Of a DNA stretch of 64,000 bases, positions 33,901-44,290 are shown one piece after another. The DNA comes from Gammaproteobacteria bacterium (GTDB taxonomy: Bacteria > Pseudomonadota > Gammaproteobacteria > JAUZRS01), in the NCBI GenBank assembly GCA_030949385.1, contig JAUZSP010000009.1, positions 104,433 through 168,432 on the forward strand. The letters are read 5' to 3'. Positions within the stretch are counted from its first letter, which is position 1, and the number at the start of each line of letters is the position of its first letter. Below the pieces are notes generated by a model that was not told the origin of the DNA, made no database searches, and saw nothing but the letters and a program-made list of their open reading frames with translations. Made by a program: the position numbers and the translations under genes.

Positions 33901-36900
33901 AACGTCAGTGCGGCCTCTGCTGCACTGGACTTCACTCTGGATACCGTGGCTCCCACGGCACCCACTGCGAATGTCTCGGCCACCAACGCCATCGCTACAG
34001 CCGCTGAAGCCACTCTGGGTGCAGTAGAGGTTACTGCTCTGGCAGGCGACACCGTCGTTGTTACCTTCAGCGACGGAGTAACCAGCATTCCGGTCACCGT
34101 TATCGGTACTGGGGCTGCCCAAGCCGTCGCTCTGAGCGCCGCTGAAATTGCCAGCTTAGTGGATGGCACCATCAACATCAGCGCGGTCACCACCGACGTG
34201 GCGGGCAACACCTCAACGGCAGCCCTCGCCAGCTTCGTACTGGATACCGCTGCGGCCAGCACTCCCATCTTAACCGTCTCGACGGCAACGGCCTTAGCAA
34301 CGGCTGCTGAAGCCATTGCCGGTGCGGTCACCATTGACCCAGCTGTCGGTGAAACCAGTGTGGTCTTCTTCAGTAACGGACCCAACATCATCACCAAAAC
34401 CGTCATTGGTGATGGCACAGCTCAAGTTGTCACCCTGACCGCTGCTGAAGTCGCCACCTTAGGTGATGGCATTATCTACCTCAGTGCATCGAACTCCGAT
34501 CTGGCAGGCAACTACAGCACTTCTGCAACCACCAGCTTTACCTTGGATACCGTGGCTCCCAATGCACCGACCCTAACCCCCGTCGCTGGTGCCGATCTGG
34601 CCACCGCAGCCGAAGCCTCTGCCGGAGCCGTAACGGTCAACCCAGCCGCAGGTGAAACCGCTGCTGTGATCTTCACTGGTGTTGCTGGCAGCGTAACCGT
34701 AACCGTCATCGGCGACGGCACAGCCCAAGCGGTGACTCTGACCGCTGCGAACCTGGTCACACTCGGCGATGGCACCATCACCGTTGATGCGACCAATATT
34801 GATGCCGCTGGCAATGTCTCAGCAGCAGCGCCCCAAAGCAGTTTTGTGCTGGATACTCTTGCGCCTAATGTGCCTACGGTAACGGTGCTGCCGGGTGCAG
34901 ACATCTCCACCTCCGCCGAAGCCCAAGCGGGTTCAGTCGAAGTGCTCGCCGCCACAGGCGATGTGGTTGACATCACCTTCACGGACATCAACAACGTTCA
35001 GGTGGTCAAACAGATCACTGGTAACGCCACAGGTACCGCACAGGTGATCGCTCTGACCGCTGCCGAATTGGGCGGATTAGCCGACGGTACCATCACCGTC
35101 AGCTCAACCACCACGGATCTGGCCGGTAATGTCTCCAGCGCGAGCAACAGCTTTATCCTCAGCACCGTGGCTCCCACCGCACCGGTTATCACTTTGGTTG
35201 CAGGGGCTGATTTCGCCACCGCCGCTGAAGCAAGCGCCGGTGCAATCACAGTCTCACCCATCACAGGTGAAACCACCGATGTGGTCTTTAGCAACGGTGT
35301 TAACAGCGTCACCGTCAGCATCATCGGCGATGGCACAGCACAAGCGGTGACACTCACCGCTGCCGAGCAAACTCTGTTGGCCGATGGCACCATTACCGTT
35401 GATGCCACCAGCACCAACGCAGCCGGTACGGTCTCCGCTGCTGCAACTCAAAGCAGCTTTGTTTTGGATACGGTGGCTCCCAATGCACCGACTCTGACCG
35501 TTGCTGCGGGTGCCACCATCGCTACCGCTGCTGAAGCAACGGCTGGCGCAGTCACCGTCGCACCGCTCACCGGTGAAAGCACCGATGTGGTCTTTACCGG
35601 CACCGTTGGCAGCGTCACCGTTACCATTACCGGTGACGGCACCACTCAAGCGGTCGTGCTCAGCGCGGCGGATCAAGCCACACTGGGTGACGGCATCATT
35701 ACCGTCGATGCCACCACCAGCGACCAAGCGGGTAACGTCTCTGTTGCAGCCGCCCAAGCCAGCTTTACCTTGGATACGGCAGCGCCTGCGGCACCGACTC
35801 TGACTCTGGTTGCCGGTGCTGACTTTGCTACCGCTGCTGAAGCCTCAGCAGGAGCAGCCGAACTAACTGCGACGACTGGCGAAGTGGTTACAGTGACCTT
35901 CACCGGTGCTCTTGGTGCGGTGACACAAACCATCACCGCCACTGGCACAGCACAAGCGCTGACGCTCACGGCAGCGGAACTGCTTGTCCTCGGTGATGGG
36001 GCGGTCAGTGTTGACGCCAGCATCACTGATACCGCAGGCAACGTCTCCAGCGCAGCCACCAGCTTCCTCTTGGATACGGTGGTTGCAACCACTCCGATCT
36101 TCACCGTGGTCGCGGGGGCTGATCTTGCCACCGCTGCCGAAGCCTCTGCCGGAGCCATCAGCATTGCTCCAGCCGCAGGTGAAAGCACCGATGTGGTCTT
36201 CAGCAACGCCGTCAATGGCACCAGTGTCACCGTCACCGTGGTCGGTGATGGCACCGCTCAAGCGGTTGCCCTCAGCGCTGCGGATCTGGTCACGCTTGGT
36301 GATGGCACCATTAGCGTTGATGCAGTAAGCACCGACACCGCAGGCAATGTTTCCGCAGCAGCCGTTCAAAGCAGCTTTGTTTTGGATACCGTCGGGCCTG
36401 CCGCTCCCACGGTTGCAGTCACACCAGCGGGTAGCATTGCAACGGCTGTTGAAGCCGCAGCAGGTGCTATCGAAGTCACCGCCGCAGTCGGTGAAGTGAC
36501 CAGCGTGGTCTTTACCGGCACACTGGGTACGGTAACCATCCTTGTAACGGGTACTGGCGCAGCGCAAGCGGTTGCCCTCAGCGCTGCGGATCTGGTCACC
36601 CTCGGTGATGGCGCTGTCACCGTTGATGCCAGCAACAGCGATCTGGCAGGCAATCTGGCCACCAGCAGCTCCAGCTTTACTCTGGATACACTGGCGGCGG
36701 CAACACCGATCCTGACCATCACCGATGCTAATACCACCTCAGCGGTTGCCGCTGGGACGGTCAGCATTGCGCCAGCGGTGGGTGAAACCACCACGGTGAT
36801 TTTCACCAACGGTTCCAATGCGATCAACACCACGGTGATTAAAATCATCATTGGCACCGGTGCCGCACAAACGGTCACCTTGACCGCAGCGGATCTCACC

Positions 36901-37845
36901 ACTTTGGGCGAAGGCACCATCTTCCTCAATGCCTTAAGCACCGATCTGGCGGGCAACGTCAGCGCTCACAGCAACCAGCAACTTCATCATTGATGACACC
37001 GCGCCATCGGTTACCGCCGTCACCCCAGCGGACAACGCCATCGGGGTACTGGTCACTGATAACATCGTCATCACCCTGTCAGAGACGGTACAGGCGGGTA
37101 CGGGTAGCTTTACCATCGACAACGGCGCAGGCGATGTTCGGCTGATTGATGTCAACGACGCCACTCAGGTCACCGTCACCGGTAACACCGTAACCATTAA
37201 CCCCACTGGTGATCTGGTCGGAGGCAGCTAACTACAGCTGTCACCTACGCTGCGGGGGTTTTGACCGATCTCGCCGGTAACGGGCTGGCGGCACAAATTA
37301 ATCCCATCGCTCAGGACTTCACCACCGCAGCTTCACCGGTTGATCCAACAGTAGTGGTGTTTGATCTGGTGGGGGGTACCAGCTCTGATCACTCTGGTCG
37401 GGTCTTTGATGCCAATATCTCCTACACCATCTACGTGGTGGTTGATCCCGCCGCAGGTGCGTTGAACACCGCACCCGCAGTAGGAGCAGTGGGTACCTTC
37501 GGTACTTGGGCCAGTGCAGGTAACTTGGGTGCCGATGACAACATCATCTTCACCACCAGCACCGGCACCCTCACTGGCGCACTGGGTAATACAGCTACCG
37601 TGGCTCAACCCGCCGCTGTGACCAACACCCTGCCCAGTGCGAGCTACGCTTGGACAGGAGCAACCCTCAATGCGGTAGCGGCAGGCGTGACCGAGCTGGG
37701 TCTCTTCACTCGTAATACCGCTGTGGGTGGATCAAGCGCCAACCTCTGGAATGGCACTTGGGCGGCTCTCGGTGACGGTGCTGACTTGGGTGGCATTGTA
37801 CAAGCCACCCCAGTTGGCCTGTTGACCAGCCAAGGTTTGGCGTAA
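27979..37845 (+). CDS. Giant surface adhesin 3: prefix, about 31 Ig-like repeats of two classes, Big_5-like domain, C-terminal module (three one-base insertions)
   Basis: About 3287 residues. The prefix and Gly/Ala helix are nearly identical to adhesin 2 (AAIGDEAVIWSADASGSEGL). Then come three class B repeats, 18 class A repeats with E/QYS cores, about ten class B repeats (..ATAAEASAGA..GDGTAQAV..), a Big_5-like domain and the C-terminal module from about 37345 to LLTSQGLA. I start at the ATG at 27979, which has the leader; an in-frame ATG at 27946 lies inside that leader. The frame breaks at about 36965-36967 (AGCGCTCACAGC for AGCGCCACAGC or similar), at 37229 and at 37239 (extra T after AGC each time). 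Three insertions together return to the original frame, and the protein after each fits adhesin 2. A real cell probably makes one continuous protein. Confidence 0.8.
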
Positions 37846-37870
37846 CACCGGCAGCAATGCCATAAACGAC

Positions 37871-37903
37871 GGCAAGGGGCTTTGCTCTTTGCCCTCACTT
37901 TTT
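37871..37903 (+). terminator. First of two terminators after adhesin 3
   Basis: GGCAAGGGG (37871-37879) pairs with CTCTTTGCC (37885-37893) using three G-U pairs, loop CTTTG, followed by CTCACTTTTT. Confidence 0.5.
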
Positions 37904-37912
37904 CCTTAACTG

Positions 37913-37958
37913 CCGCTGTTGAGCTGCTCTTTGTGAGTATTTCAACTGCGGTTTTTTT
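37913..37958 (+). terminator. Strong intrinsic terminator after adhesin 3
   Basis: CCGCTGTTGA (37913-37922) pairs with TCAACTGCGG (37942-37951) with one mismatch, followed directly by seven T residues. With the preceding hairpin it separates the adhesin transcript from the sulfotransferase and secretion operon. The rest of the gap up to 38154 holds an AT-rich hairpin (37990-38012, TCACAAAAA/TTTTTGTGA) with no T run. Confidence 0.72.
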
Positions 37959-38100
37959 ATTTACATCTCTAAAACCATTATCTACTCACTCACAAAAACC
38001 CGCTTTTTGTGATGCACTTCACTCTTCAAAAGTTTAAAAATTCGTTATCTCTGTCCGTCGGTTTTTTTTGGGTAGCAAGCCTTAACATAAGCCTAAGTCA

Positions 38101-38130
38101 TTGACATTAAGCAAAATTTAAATCACTAAA
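38101..38130 (+). promoter_or_regulatory. Possible promoter of the sulfotransferase and secretion operon
   Basis: TTGACA at 38101-38106 is a perfect -35 element. The -10 region 17-18 bp downstream (CACTAA/ACTAAA) is poor. A Shine-Dalgarno AAGGA lies at 38143-38147, before the ATG at 38155. The promoter assignment is tentative. Confidence 0.35.
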
Positions 38131-38154
38131 ACATCATTACTACAAGGAATTAGT

Positions 38155-40827
38155 ATGAACAACTTGGCCTTTCTAAGAGAACTGTACGCTCAACAGCAAT
38201 ACCTGCCCCTCAAAAAAGCCTGTCTTGCAGAAAGAAAAGATCAATACGCTGCACGTATTTTATTGGTCTTGGCCTCGATCAACTTGAATCAACTGGACGG
38301 CATGGAAGCCCTCTTCAATCAGCTGCTAGAACATGAAACCGAACTGGATCACGATGCGCTCTGCGATCTGGCCGCTGTGTTTATTCTGCACTCACAGGCC
38401 GAGCAAGCCACTCAACGTTTAGCCCGCATTGTCAAAGAAGATCCTCAGCACAGTCTGGCTTTGGCTCGTTTAGGCCTGTGTCATTTAATGACCCAACGAC
38501 TCTCAGAAGCGGCCGATTGTTTTGCCCACTCTGCCAACCTTGACCCCAGCCGCATCGCCGTCTGGAGCAATTTGGCCGATGTCCACTGTCAACTAACCCA
38601 ATATGATCACGCGCAAAATGCCCTCGATCAAGGCCGCACTGCGCTGGAACAACAACAAGACGAACTCTCCGAGTTTTTTAATCAACAACATCGCCAACGC
38701 CTGCGCACCCTGCAACTGCAACTCTGGATCGAAACCGATCAACAAGCACAAGCAGAGCATTGGTTTGAACTGGTCGATGCGCAAGACGACGAAGAGCAGA
38801 GCGTACTCTGGCGCAGTAATTACGCCCAGATGTTGGCCGAACGTGATCACCACGAAGAAGCCGCAGAAATTCTGCGTGAAGGTTTAAAACCGTACCCTCA
38901 CAACAGCACCTTATTAATGCAGCTCTCTGAACTGGCACAACTGCAAGGTCGCTCTAACATGGCGATTAAAGCCCTTGAACGGGTGATTAAACACGACAAA
39001 AAAAATCCTCTGCCTTGGATAAAATTGTCAGCCGCCTGCCTGCATCAACAGACGAAACGAGCACGCACCACAGCGGAAAAAGCGGTCAAACTGGCGGCCA
39101 CATTGAAAATCAACACCGAATACAACAAGAAAAAAATCGCAGCGCTGCGCCTGCAAGCTCAACACGCATTGGCTCAAGTGGAGAGCCAAGAGCAAAACTT
39201 TGACCTCGCCGAACAACTGTTTCGCAAAATATTGGAAATTGACCCTAAATTCACCCCAGCTCTGCAAAGCCTCGGCCAGCAGCAGATGCAACGCGGCAAC
39301 ATTGATGATGCCATTCATCTGTTTGAAACATTAAAAAGCCTAGATCCAATTAAAGGCCACTCCGCTTTAATCAGCGCACGCCATTTTCCCGATGATGAAA
39401 CAACCTTAGAGCAGCTCAATCAAGTCGCCCACACCCCCAGCATGGAAGGCTCTGCGCGCACCAGTTTATTATTTCAATTGGCTTCAGCGTGGGAAAAACG
39501 CAAGCAATACGACAAAGCTTTTAGCTTTGCCCAAGAGGCCAATGACCTCAGCCAACGGTTTATAACATACGATGCCAAAGAGCACCGCAACCGCTGTGCT
39601 CGCATTCGCCATGCCTTCAGTAAGAGCCTCTATGACGTACGTCGTGATTGTGGTGTGGATTCCAGCGTACCGGTGTACGTTCTTGGTATGCCCCGCTCCG
39701 GCACCACGTTGATAGAACAAATTTTAGCCGGTCACAGCGAGATTGCCGGAGCCGGTGAGTTGGGCCTGATTCCTGCCGTAGTACAGGGTCTGAATCGTTG
39801 GGAACGACACGTCGGCTCAGGCCGCAGTTTTCCTGATTGTGTCGATGACCTGAACCCCTACATCAGCTCAGGCATTGCCGACAACGTGCTCAAAGAGCTG
39901 CAAGAGTACGACCCCAAGGCCAAACACATCATTGATAAATTACCGCACAATTTTGAAAACATTGGTTTGATTAAATTCCTCTTTCCCAAGGCCAAAATCA
40001 TCTCAGTACGCCGTGATCCACGGGACATTGCTATTTCCAATTTTTTCACCGACTACCAAGCCAAACACGGCGGCATGGGTTTCGCCTACGATTTCACTCA
40101 CATCGGCGAACAACTGGCCGATCACAACCTGCTGATGCAGCATTGGCATCAACTTTTTCCAGGTGAAATATTGGAAGTCAATTACGAAGATGTGGTCAAT
40201 GATACCGAGGGCAGCGCGCGTAAAATGTTGAACTACATCGGCGTTGATTGGCAACCACAAGTGGTCGCTTTCAACGAACTGGATCGGCCGGTGAAAACCG
40301 CCAGCGTCTGGCAAGTACGTCAACCCATTTATAAAACCTCCACCGCCAAGTGGAAACGCTATCAAGCGCATCTTGCACCGTTAACCGCTGGCACCAATGC
40401 GCGCATTGAATTCGACCCGATCAGCGACATGCTCAGCTTGCCAGAACCGGCCTTTTTGCAAGAGGGTTTTGCCCTCTATAAAAAACAGGATCTGGACGGA
40501 GCTGAATATTTGTTTAAAAAAATGCTGCACCACAACCCCAACCACGCCGCCTGTAACTACATGGTCGGGGAGATTTATCTGCGTAAAAACAACCTCGACG
40601 ATGGCGTTAAGTTGATTGAAAAAGCATTAAAACACGCCCCATGGAAACGGGAGTGGAGCACCAATTTGCTCAAAGCCTACAACATGAGCAAACAACACGA
40701 AAAAGCAGCGGCGTTAACAAAACGCTATCGGCTGGATAAAAAACCACAACCTAAAAACAATAACGACGAAATCTCCCATTGGCAAGAGATGCAAAGCGCG
40801 CCAATGAGTGCCGTCAACCGACCCTAA
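38155..40827 (+). CDS. TPR-repeat sulfotransferase (PAPS-dependent, Sulfotransfer_3 type)
   Basis: 890 residues, cytoplasmic, no signal peptide. Residues about 1-480 are helical TPR repeats (e.g. ALARLGLCHLMTQRLSEAAD, LAEQLFRKILEIDPKFTPAL). Residues about 505-760 form a sulfotransferase domain. The 5'-phosphosulfate loop is GMPRSGTTLIEQIL at 511-524. The 3'-phosphate site is SVRRDPRDIAISNFF from about 617. Residues about 765-870 are more TPRs. Enzymes of this build transfer sulfate from PAPS to proteins (as tyrosylprotein sulfotransferases do) or to glycans; the TPR arms suggest a protein substrate. It starts the operon, 15 bp before the TolC-type gene, and follows the adhesins. The order recalls raxST-raxA-raxB of Xanthomonas. 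The substrate is not shown by the sequence. Confidence 0.85.
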   Translation: MNNLAFLRELYAQQQYLPLKKACLAERKDQYAARILLVLASINLNQLDGMEALFNQLLEHETELDHDALCDLAAVFILHSQAEQATQRLARIVKEDPQHSLALARLGLCHLMTQRLSEAADCFAHSANLDPSRIAVWSNLADVHCQLTQYDHAQNALDQGRTALEQQQDELSEFFNQQHRQRLRTLQLQLWIETDQQAQAEHWFELVDAQDDEEQSVLWRSNYAQMLAERDHHEEAAEILREGLKPYPHNSTLLMQLSELAQLQGRSNMAIKALERVIKHDKKNPLPWIKLSAACLHQQTKRARTTAEKAVKLAATLKINTEYNKKKIAALRLQAQHALAQVESQEQNFDLAEQLFRKILEIDPKFTPALQSLGQQQMQRGNIDDAIHLFETLKSLDPIKGHSALISARHFPDDETTLEQLNQVAHTPSMEGSARTSLLFQLASAWEKRKQYDKAFSFAQEANDLSQRFITYDAKEHRNRCARIRHAFSKSLYDVRRDCGVDSSVPVYVLGMPRSGTTLIEQILAGHSEIAGAGELGLIPAVVQGLNRWERHVGSGRSFPDCVDDLNPYISSGIADNVLKELQEYDPKAKHIIDKLPHNFENIGLIKFLFPKAKIISVRRDPRDIAISNFFTDYQAKHGGMGFAYDFTHIGEQLADHNLLMQHWHQLFPGEILEVNYEDVVNDTEGSARKMLNYIGVDWQPQVVAFNELDRPVKTASVWQVRQPIYKTSTAKWKRYQAHLAPLTAGTNARIEFDPISDMLSLPEPAFLQEGFALYKKQDLDGAEYLFKKMLHHNPNHAACNYMVGEIYLRKNNLDDGVKLIEKALKHAPWKREWSTNLLKAYNMSKQHEKAAALTKRYRLDKKPQPKNNNDEISHWQEMQSAPMSAVNRP

Positions 40828-40842
40828 AAACGAGAAGAGAAA

Positions 40843-42087
40843 ATGAATAACAAAGGCTGGCTTAGCATTGTCATGGTGCTGCTACTCAGCAACACCCCGT
40901 TTGCCCATGCGACTGAAAGTGGCTTACTGGCCGCCCTGCGCTCGACGATCAAATGGCACCCTGCCATGCGGGGAAAACAGGCTGAAGTGGACGCTAAAGG
41001 TTATGCCATCGACAGTGCTAAAGCACAGCGTTATCCCTCTTTTAGCGCACAAGTAGGACAAAGGGACGAAGAGCAGGTTGCCATTGTCTCCCTACGCCAA
41101 CCTTTATGGAGTTTTGGCCGCATTGATAATGGCATTGCTTACGCCACCGCCGACAAACAGGTCGGCGATGCCGATTTTTTAAGAGTGAAACGTAAATTAT
41201 TGGAAGATACGGCGACAGCCTACGCGGCCATTTTAGGCATTAACCGACGTTTGCGCGTGGCATTGGACAATGTTGAAAAACACAAACAACTTTACCAACA
41301 AATTAAACGCCGTCACCAAGGCAAGCTGGCTTCAAAAACAGATGTGTTATTGGTCGAAGTTCGTTTACGTCAAGCCCGCACCCAAGTGTTGCGTACCCGA
41401 GGCGAACTGCACGTTGCCAAAAATGAGTTGCAAGCATTAACCCAAACAGACATTGATGCCACTGCCGAAGTGTCCAGTGAATTTACTCAACTGCCCAGCA
41501 GCGAACGGCTGGCAACCATGGCAATCCAAAACGAAGCCAGCATCAAACATAAAAAACAGCTCATTACTTTAGCCTCCAGCAATGTCGATCGGGTCTTTAG
41601 CTCTGCCATGCCAACGCTCTATCTGCAAGCAGAGCAAAACCTCAACGCCCCTGGCTACATCTCAGGTACGCACTACAGCGTAATGCTCGATGGCACATTG
41701 GATGGTTTTGGATTTTCCACTTTTGGCCGCTCTCGGGCTGCCAAAGCAAAGCTAGACGCTGCCAAACAAGATCTGTATGCAACCCGCAATGACGTACGAC
41801 GTAAGATCAAAACCTTACTCAATAATCGTCAAATGCAACAGACTCTCATCAGAGGATTACAGCAAGCGGTGGATGATTTACAAACCACAATGGACTCGTA
41901 CAGTCGTCAATACGGCGCTGGCTTTAAAGCGTGGTTAGAGGTTCTCAATCTACAGCGCGAATTAACCGAGCAAAGAATACAACAGACCCAAGCGTATAAT
42001 GAGTGGTTAATCAACACCTTAAAAATTCGTATTCTAACAGGGATGTTAGATCCATTGCTGAAGGAAAAAGGCCGTAATAATGGATGA
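40843..42087 (+). CDS. TolC-family outer-membrane channel of a type I secretion system
   Basis: 414 residues with a signal peptide (LSIVMVLLLSNTPFAHA, cleavage near residue 24). The two repeated OEP halves with long amphipathic helices are visible. The first has HPAMRGKQAEVDAKGYAIDS and LRQPLWSFGRIDNGI, the typical barrel strand. The second has FGRSRAAKAKLDAAKQDL and LQRELTEQRIQQTQAYNEW. It should form the trimeric outer-membrane duct for the ABC and HlyD partners encoded next. The stop overlaps the ABC gene start by 8 bp (ATGGATGA), so the two are translationally coupled. It is somewhat short compared with E. coli TolC, as is common for LapE-type channels. Confidence 0.85.
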   Translation: MNNKGWLSIVMVLLLSNTPFAHATESGLLAALRSTIKWHPAMRGKQAEVDAKGYAIDSAKAQRYPSFSAQVGQRDEEQVAIVSLRQPLWSFGRIDNGIAYATADKQVGDADFLRVKRKLLEDTATAYAAILGINRRLRVALDNVEKHKQLYQQIKRRHQGKLASKTDVLLVEVRLRQARTQVLRTRGELHVAKNELQALTQTDIDATAEVSSEFTQLPSSERLATMAIQNEASIKHKKQLITLASSNVDRVFSSAMPTLYLQAEQNLNAPGYISGTHYSVMLDGTLDGFGFSTFGRSRAAKAKLDAAKQDLYATRNDVRRKIKTLLNNRQMQQTLIRGLQQAVDDLQTTMDSYSRQYGAGFKAWLEVLNLQRELTEQRIQQTQAYNEWLINTLKIRILTGMLDPLLKEKGRNNG

Positions 42088-44290
42088 CAAAACGCACGAC
42101 AGAGCTTCGAAAAAAAGGACAAAACCAACCACGCTACCCACGCTTTTTTTACAGCAGTTGCTGATTCGGCATAAGGTGCCTTTCAACGCAGAAAAGCTGG
42201 AAGCCGCTTGCAAAAAAATAAATAACGACCATGCAAAAACAGCCCTAATAAAAAAAATTCAGTTGATTTTAGCGGAGGCAAACATTAAAGGCGTTCGCCC
42301 TGCACAGCTGTTGTGGCGACGCTTTGATCAGCGTCGTCTACCCGCGTTGGTGTTCTGCAATAACGATTGGTATATGGTGACACGAGCAGAAGAAGAAGCT
42401 GGCGAAGCGGTTTTTCTTGATGCTGAAAACAATAAAACATCACTCACGGATGAAACATTACAAGATGCGCTGGTGGTCTGGCTGCAAGTACGCCAACGCG
42501 CAGAAAAACCGGCTTTTTTAAGTTTGAAGGGCAACATTGCGGCGCGCATTATTTGGCAAGAGCTGCTCACAGACAAAGCTTGGTTAATCAATATCGCCAT
42601 CGCCACGGTAATGATCAATGCCTTGGCCATCGGCACCTCTATCTTTGCCATGCAGGTCTATGATCGCGTCGTACCCACCTTGGCTTACGCCACCCTCACC
42701 ACTTTGACTGCGGGCATGATGATCATTGTCTTAATTGATTGGTTTTTAAAAACCATTCGAGCCAAAATTTTAGACAGCGTCTCTTGTGCCGTGGATAAAC
42801 GGGTTTCACAAAAAGTATTCGATCATCTGCTGCACATTCAGTTGGATCTGCAACCGCGCAGTCTGGGCAGTTTGGCCGCTCAAGTGGGCAGTTTGGACTC
42901 GGTGCGGCAGTTCTTCTCATCCAGTATTATTTTCACCCTAATTGACCTGCCTTTTGCCCTTATGTTTATCGCCTTTATTATGCTGATCGGGGGTGCCGTT
43001 GGCTGGGTGTATATTTTATTATTGCCCGTGGCATTACTGCTGGGAATAATCACCCAAATACGCCTGAAAAAACTGCTGCACAACCAGATGATTCGCTCTA
43101 ATGAGCGCCAAGGTTTATTGGTGGATTGCATTCGTGGCGCAGAATCCATTCGTGCCAATAACGCCACGTGGCGTTTTTCTGAAGAGTGGCGCTCCATCAG
43201 CAGCTCCATTGCCCGTTACAATTTGCAGCAAAAAGCGGTCAGCAGTTTTTCCAGTGTGACCACCAGCAGCCTCTCCACCATCGCCTACGTCTCTGCGGTG
43301 GTGGTTGGCGTGGGGCAAATTGAGCAAGGCAACATCACCATGGGGGCGCTGATTGCGTGCAGTATTTTGGGTGGTCGTGTTATTGCGCCCATTTCCGCCA
43401 GCGTGCAACACTTGGCACAGTGGCAACAGGTCTCTGAAGCCTTGCAGATGGTCAATCAACTGTTTCAATTGGACGGTGAACGGCGCAATAAACAGGATCT
43501 GTTGCTGCTCGATGATCGTCCACAAGCTCTGGAGCTGTCAAAGGTGCGTTTCGCCTATCCCGACAGCCCCATCAAACAGGTCAATATTGAAAAACTCAGC
43601 TTTAAACCCGGTGATCGTGTCTTGCTGATGGGCAAAGTGGGCTGTGGTAAATCCACACTGTTAAAAGTGCTCTCTGGACTTTATCGTCCCTCGGAAGGCC
43701 GAGTACGCTTAGGCAATGCGGATCTTTGGGAAGTGGACCCACAAATTGTCGCCACACATTTGGGCTATTTACCACAAACGGTGCATCTGTTTAAAGGCAC
43801 TCTGCGCAGTAATTTAAGCCTTTCTGGTGCGGTTGGTGATGCACGTCTGTTGCGCATATCTCGTTATCTTGGCATTGATACCATTGCCGCCAACAGCCCT
43901 CTGGGGATGGATTTGGAAATCAGTGAAGGCGGCGAAGGCCTCTCCGGTGGCCAACGTCAATTGGTTGCGATGGCTCGCCTGTTAATTGCCCGTCCTAGAA
44001 TTTGGCTGCTGGATGAACCCACCGCTTCGCTGGATAAAAAGAGTGAAAAACGCCTCTGGCAAGTACTGAAGAAATCCGTACGCCCCGAAGACATTGTCAT
44101 TGTCTCCACCCATCGACCAATGAGTGCCGATAACTTTGCCAACCGCATTATCGTCATGGATCAAGGTGAGGTGAGCAAAGACGGCAAACCTGAAAAAGTA
44201 TTGCCACAACTGTTAAGCCAAAATGCAAAAAACCCCCTTAAACCGGTTGTAACACATCTGAATCAGCGAGGAAAAGTCGATGTTATTTAA
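42080..44290 (+). CDS. Type I secretion ABC transporter with degenerate C39-like domain (LapB/HlyB type)
   Basis: 736 residues. The first 130 residues look like the C39-like domain of adhesin and RTX exporters: the peptidase Cys motif is absent (the region reads LLIRHKVPFNAEKLEAACKK), so it probably binds substrate without cutting it. Six transmembrane segments lie between about 165 and 430 (INALAIGTSIFAMQVYDRVV is characteristic). The nucleotide-binding domain has Walker A GKVGCGKST near 517, signature LSGGQRQLVAMARLL near 621, Walker B IWLLDEPTAS and H-loop STHRP. This type exports giant adhesins such as LapA in one step. It overlaps the HlyD gene by 11 bp. Confidence 0.9.
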   Translation: MDDKTHDRASKKRTKPTTLPTLFLQQLLIRHKVPFNAEKLEAACKKINNDHAKTALIKKIQLILAEANIKGVRPAQLLWRRFDQRRLPALVFCNNDWYMVTRAEEEAGEAVFLDAENNKTSLTDETLQDALVVWLQVRQRAEKPAFLSLKGNIAARIIWQELLTDKAWLINIAIATVMINALAIGTSIFAMQVYDRVVPTLAYATLTTLTAGMMIIVLIDWFLKTIRAKILDSVSCAVDKRVSQKVFDHLLHIQLDLQPRSLGSLAAQVGSLDSVRQFFSSSIIFTLIDLPFALMFIAFIMLIGGAVGWVYILLLPVALLLGIITQIRLKKLLHNQMIRSNERQGLLVDCIRGAESIRANNATWRFSEEWRSISSSIARYNLQQKAVSSFSSVTTSSLSTIAYVSAVVVGVGQIEQGNITMGALIACSILGGRVIAPISASVQHLAQWQQVSEALQMVNQLFQLDGERRNKQDLLLLDDRPQALELSKVRFAYPDSPIKQVNIEKLSFKPGDRVLLMGKVGCGKSTLLKVLSGLYRPSEGRVRLGNADLWEVDPQIVATHLGYLPQTVHLFKGTLRSNLSLSGAVGDARLLRISRYLGIDTIAANSPLGMDLEISEGGEGLSGGQRQLVAMARLLIARPRIWLLDEPTASLDKKSEKRLWQVLKKSVRPEDIVIVSTHRPMSADNFANRIIVMDQGEVSKDGKPEKVLPQLLSQNAKNPLKPVVTHLNQRGKVDVI

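Noticed and set aside
36965..37239. Programmed frameshifting in adhesin 3
   Set aside because: Three separate one-base insertions without slippery sequences would be needed, at places where the paralogue reads straight through.
16612..37845. Long tandem repeats considered as a CRISPR array
   Set aside because: Units are 249-300 bp, translate in frame to Ig-like domains, and have no short repeat/spacer pattern. No cas gene is present.
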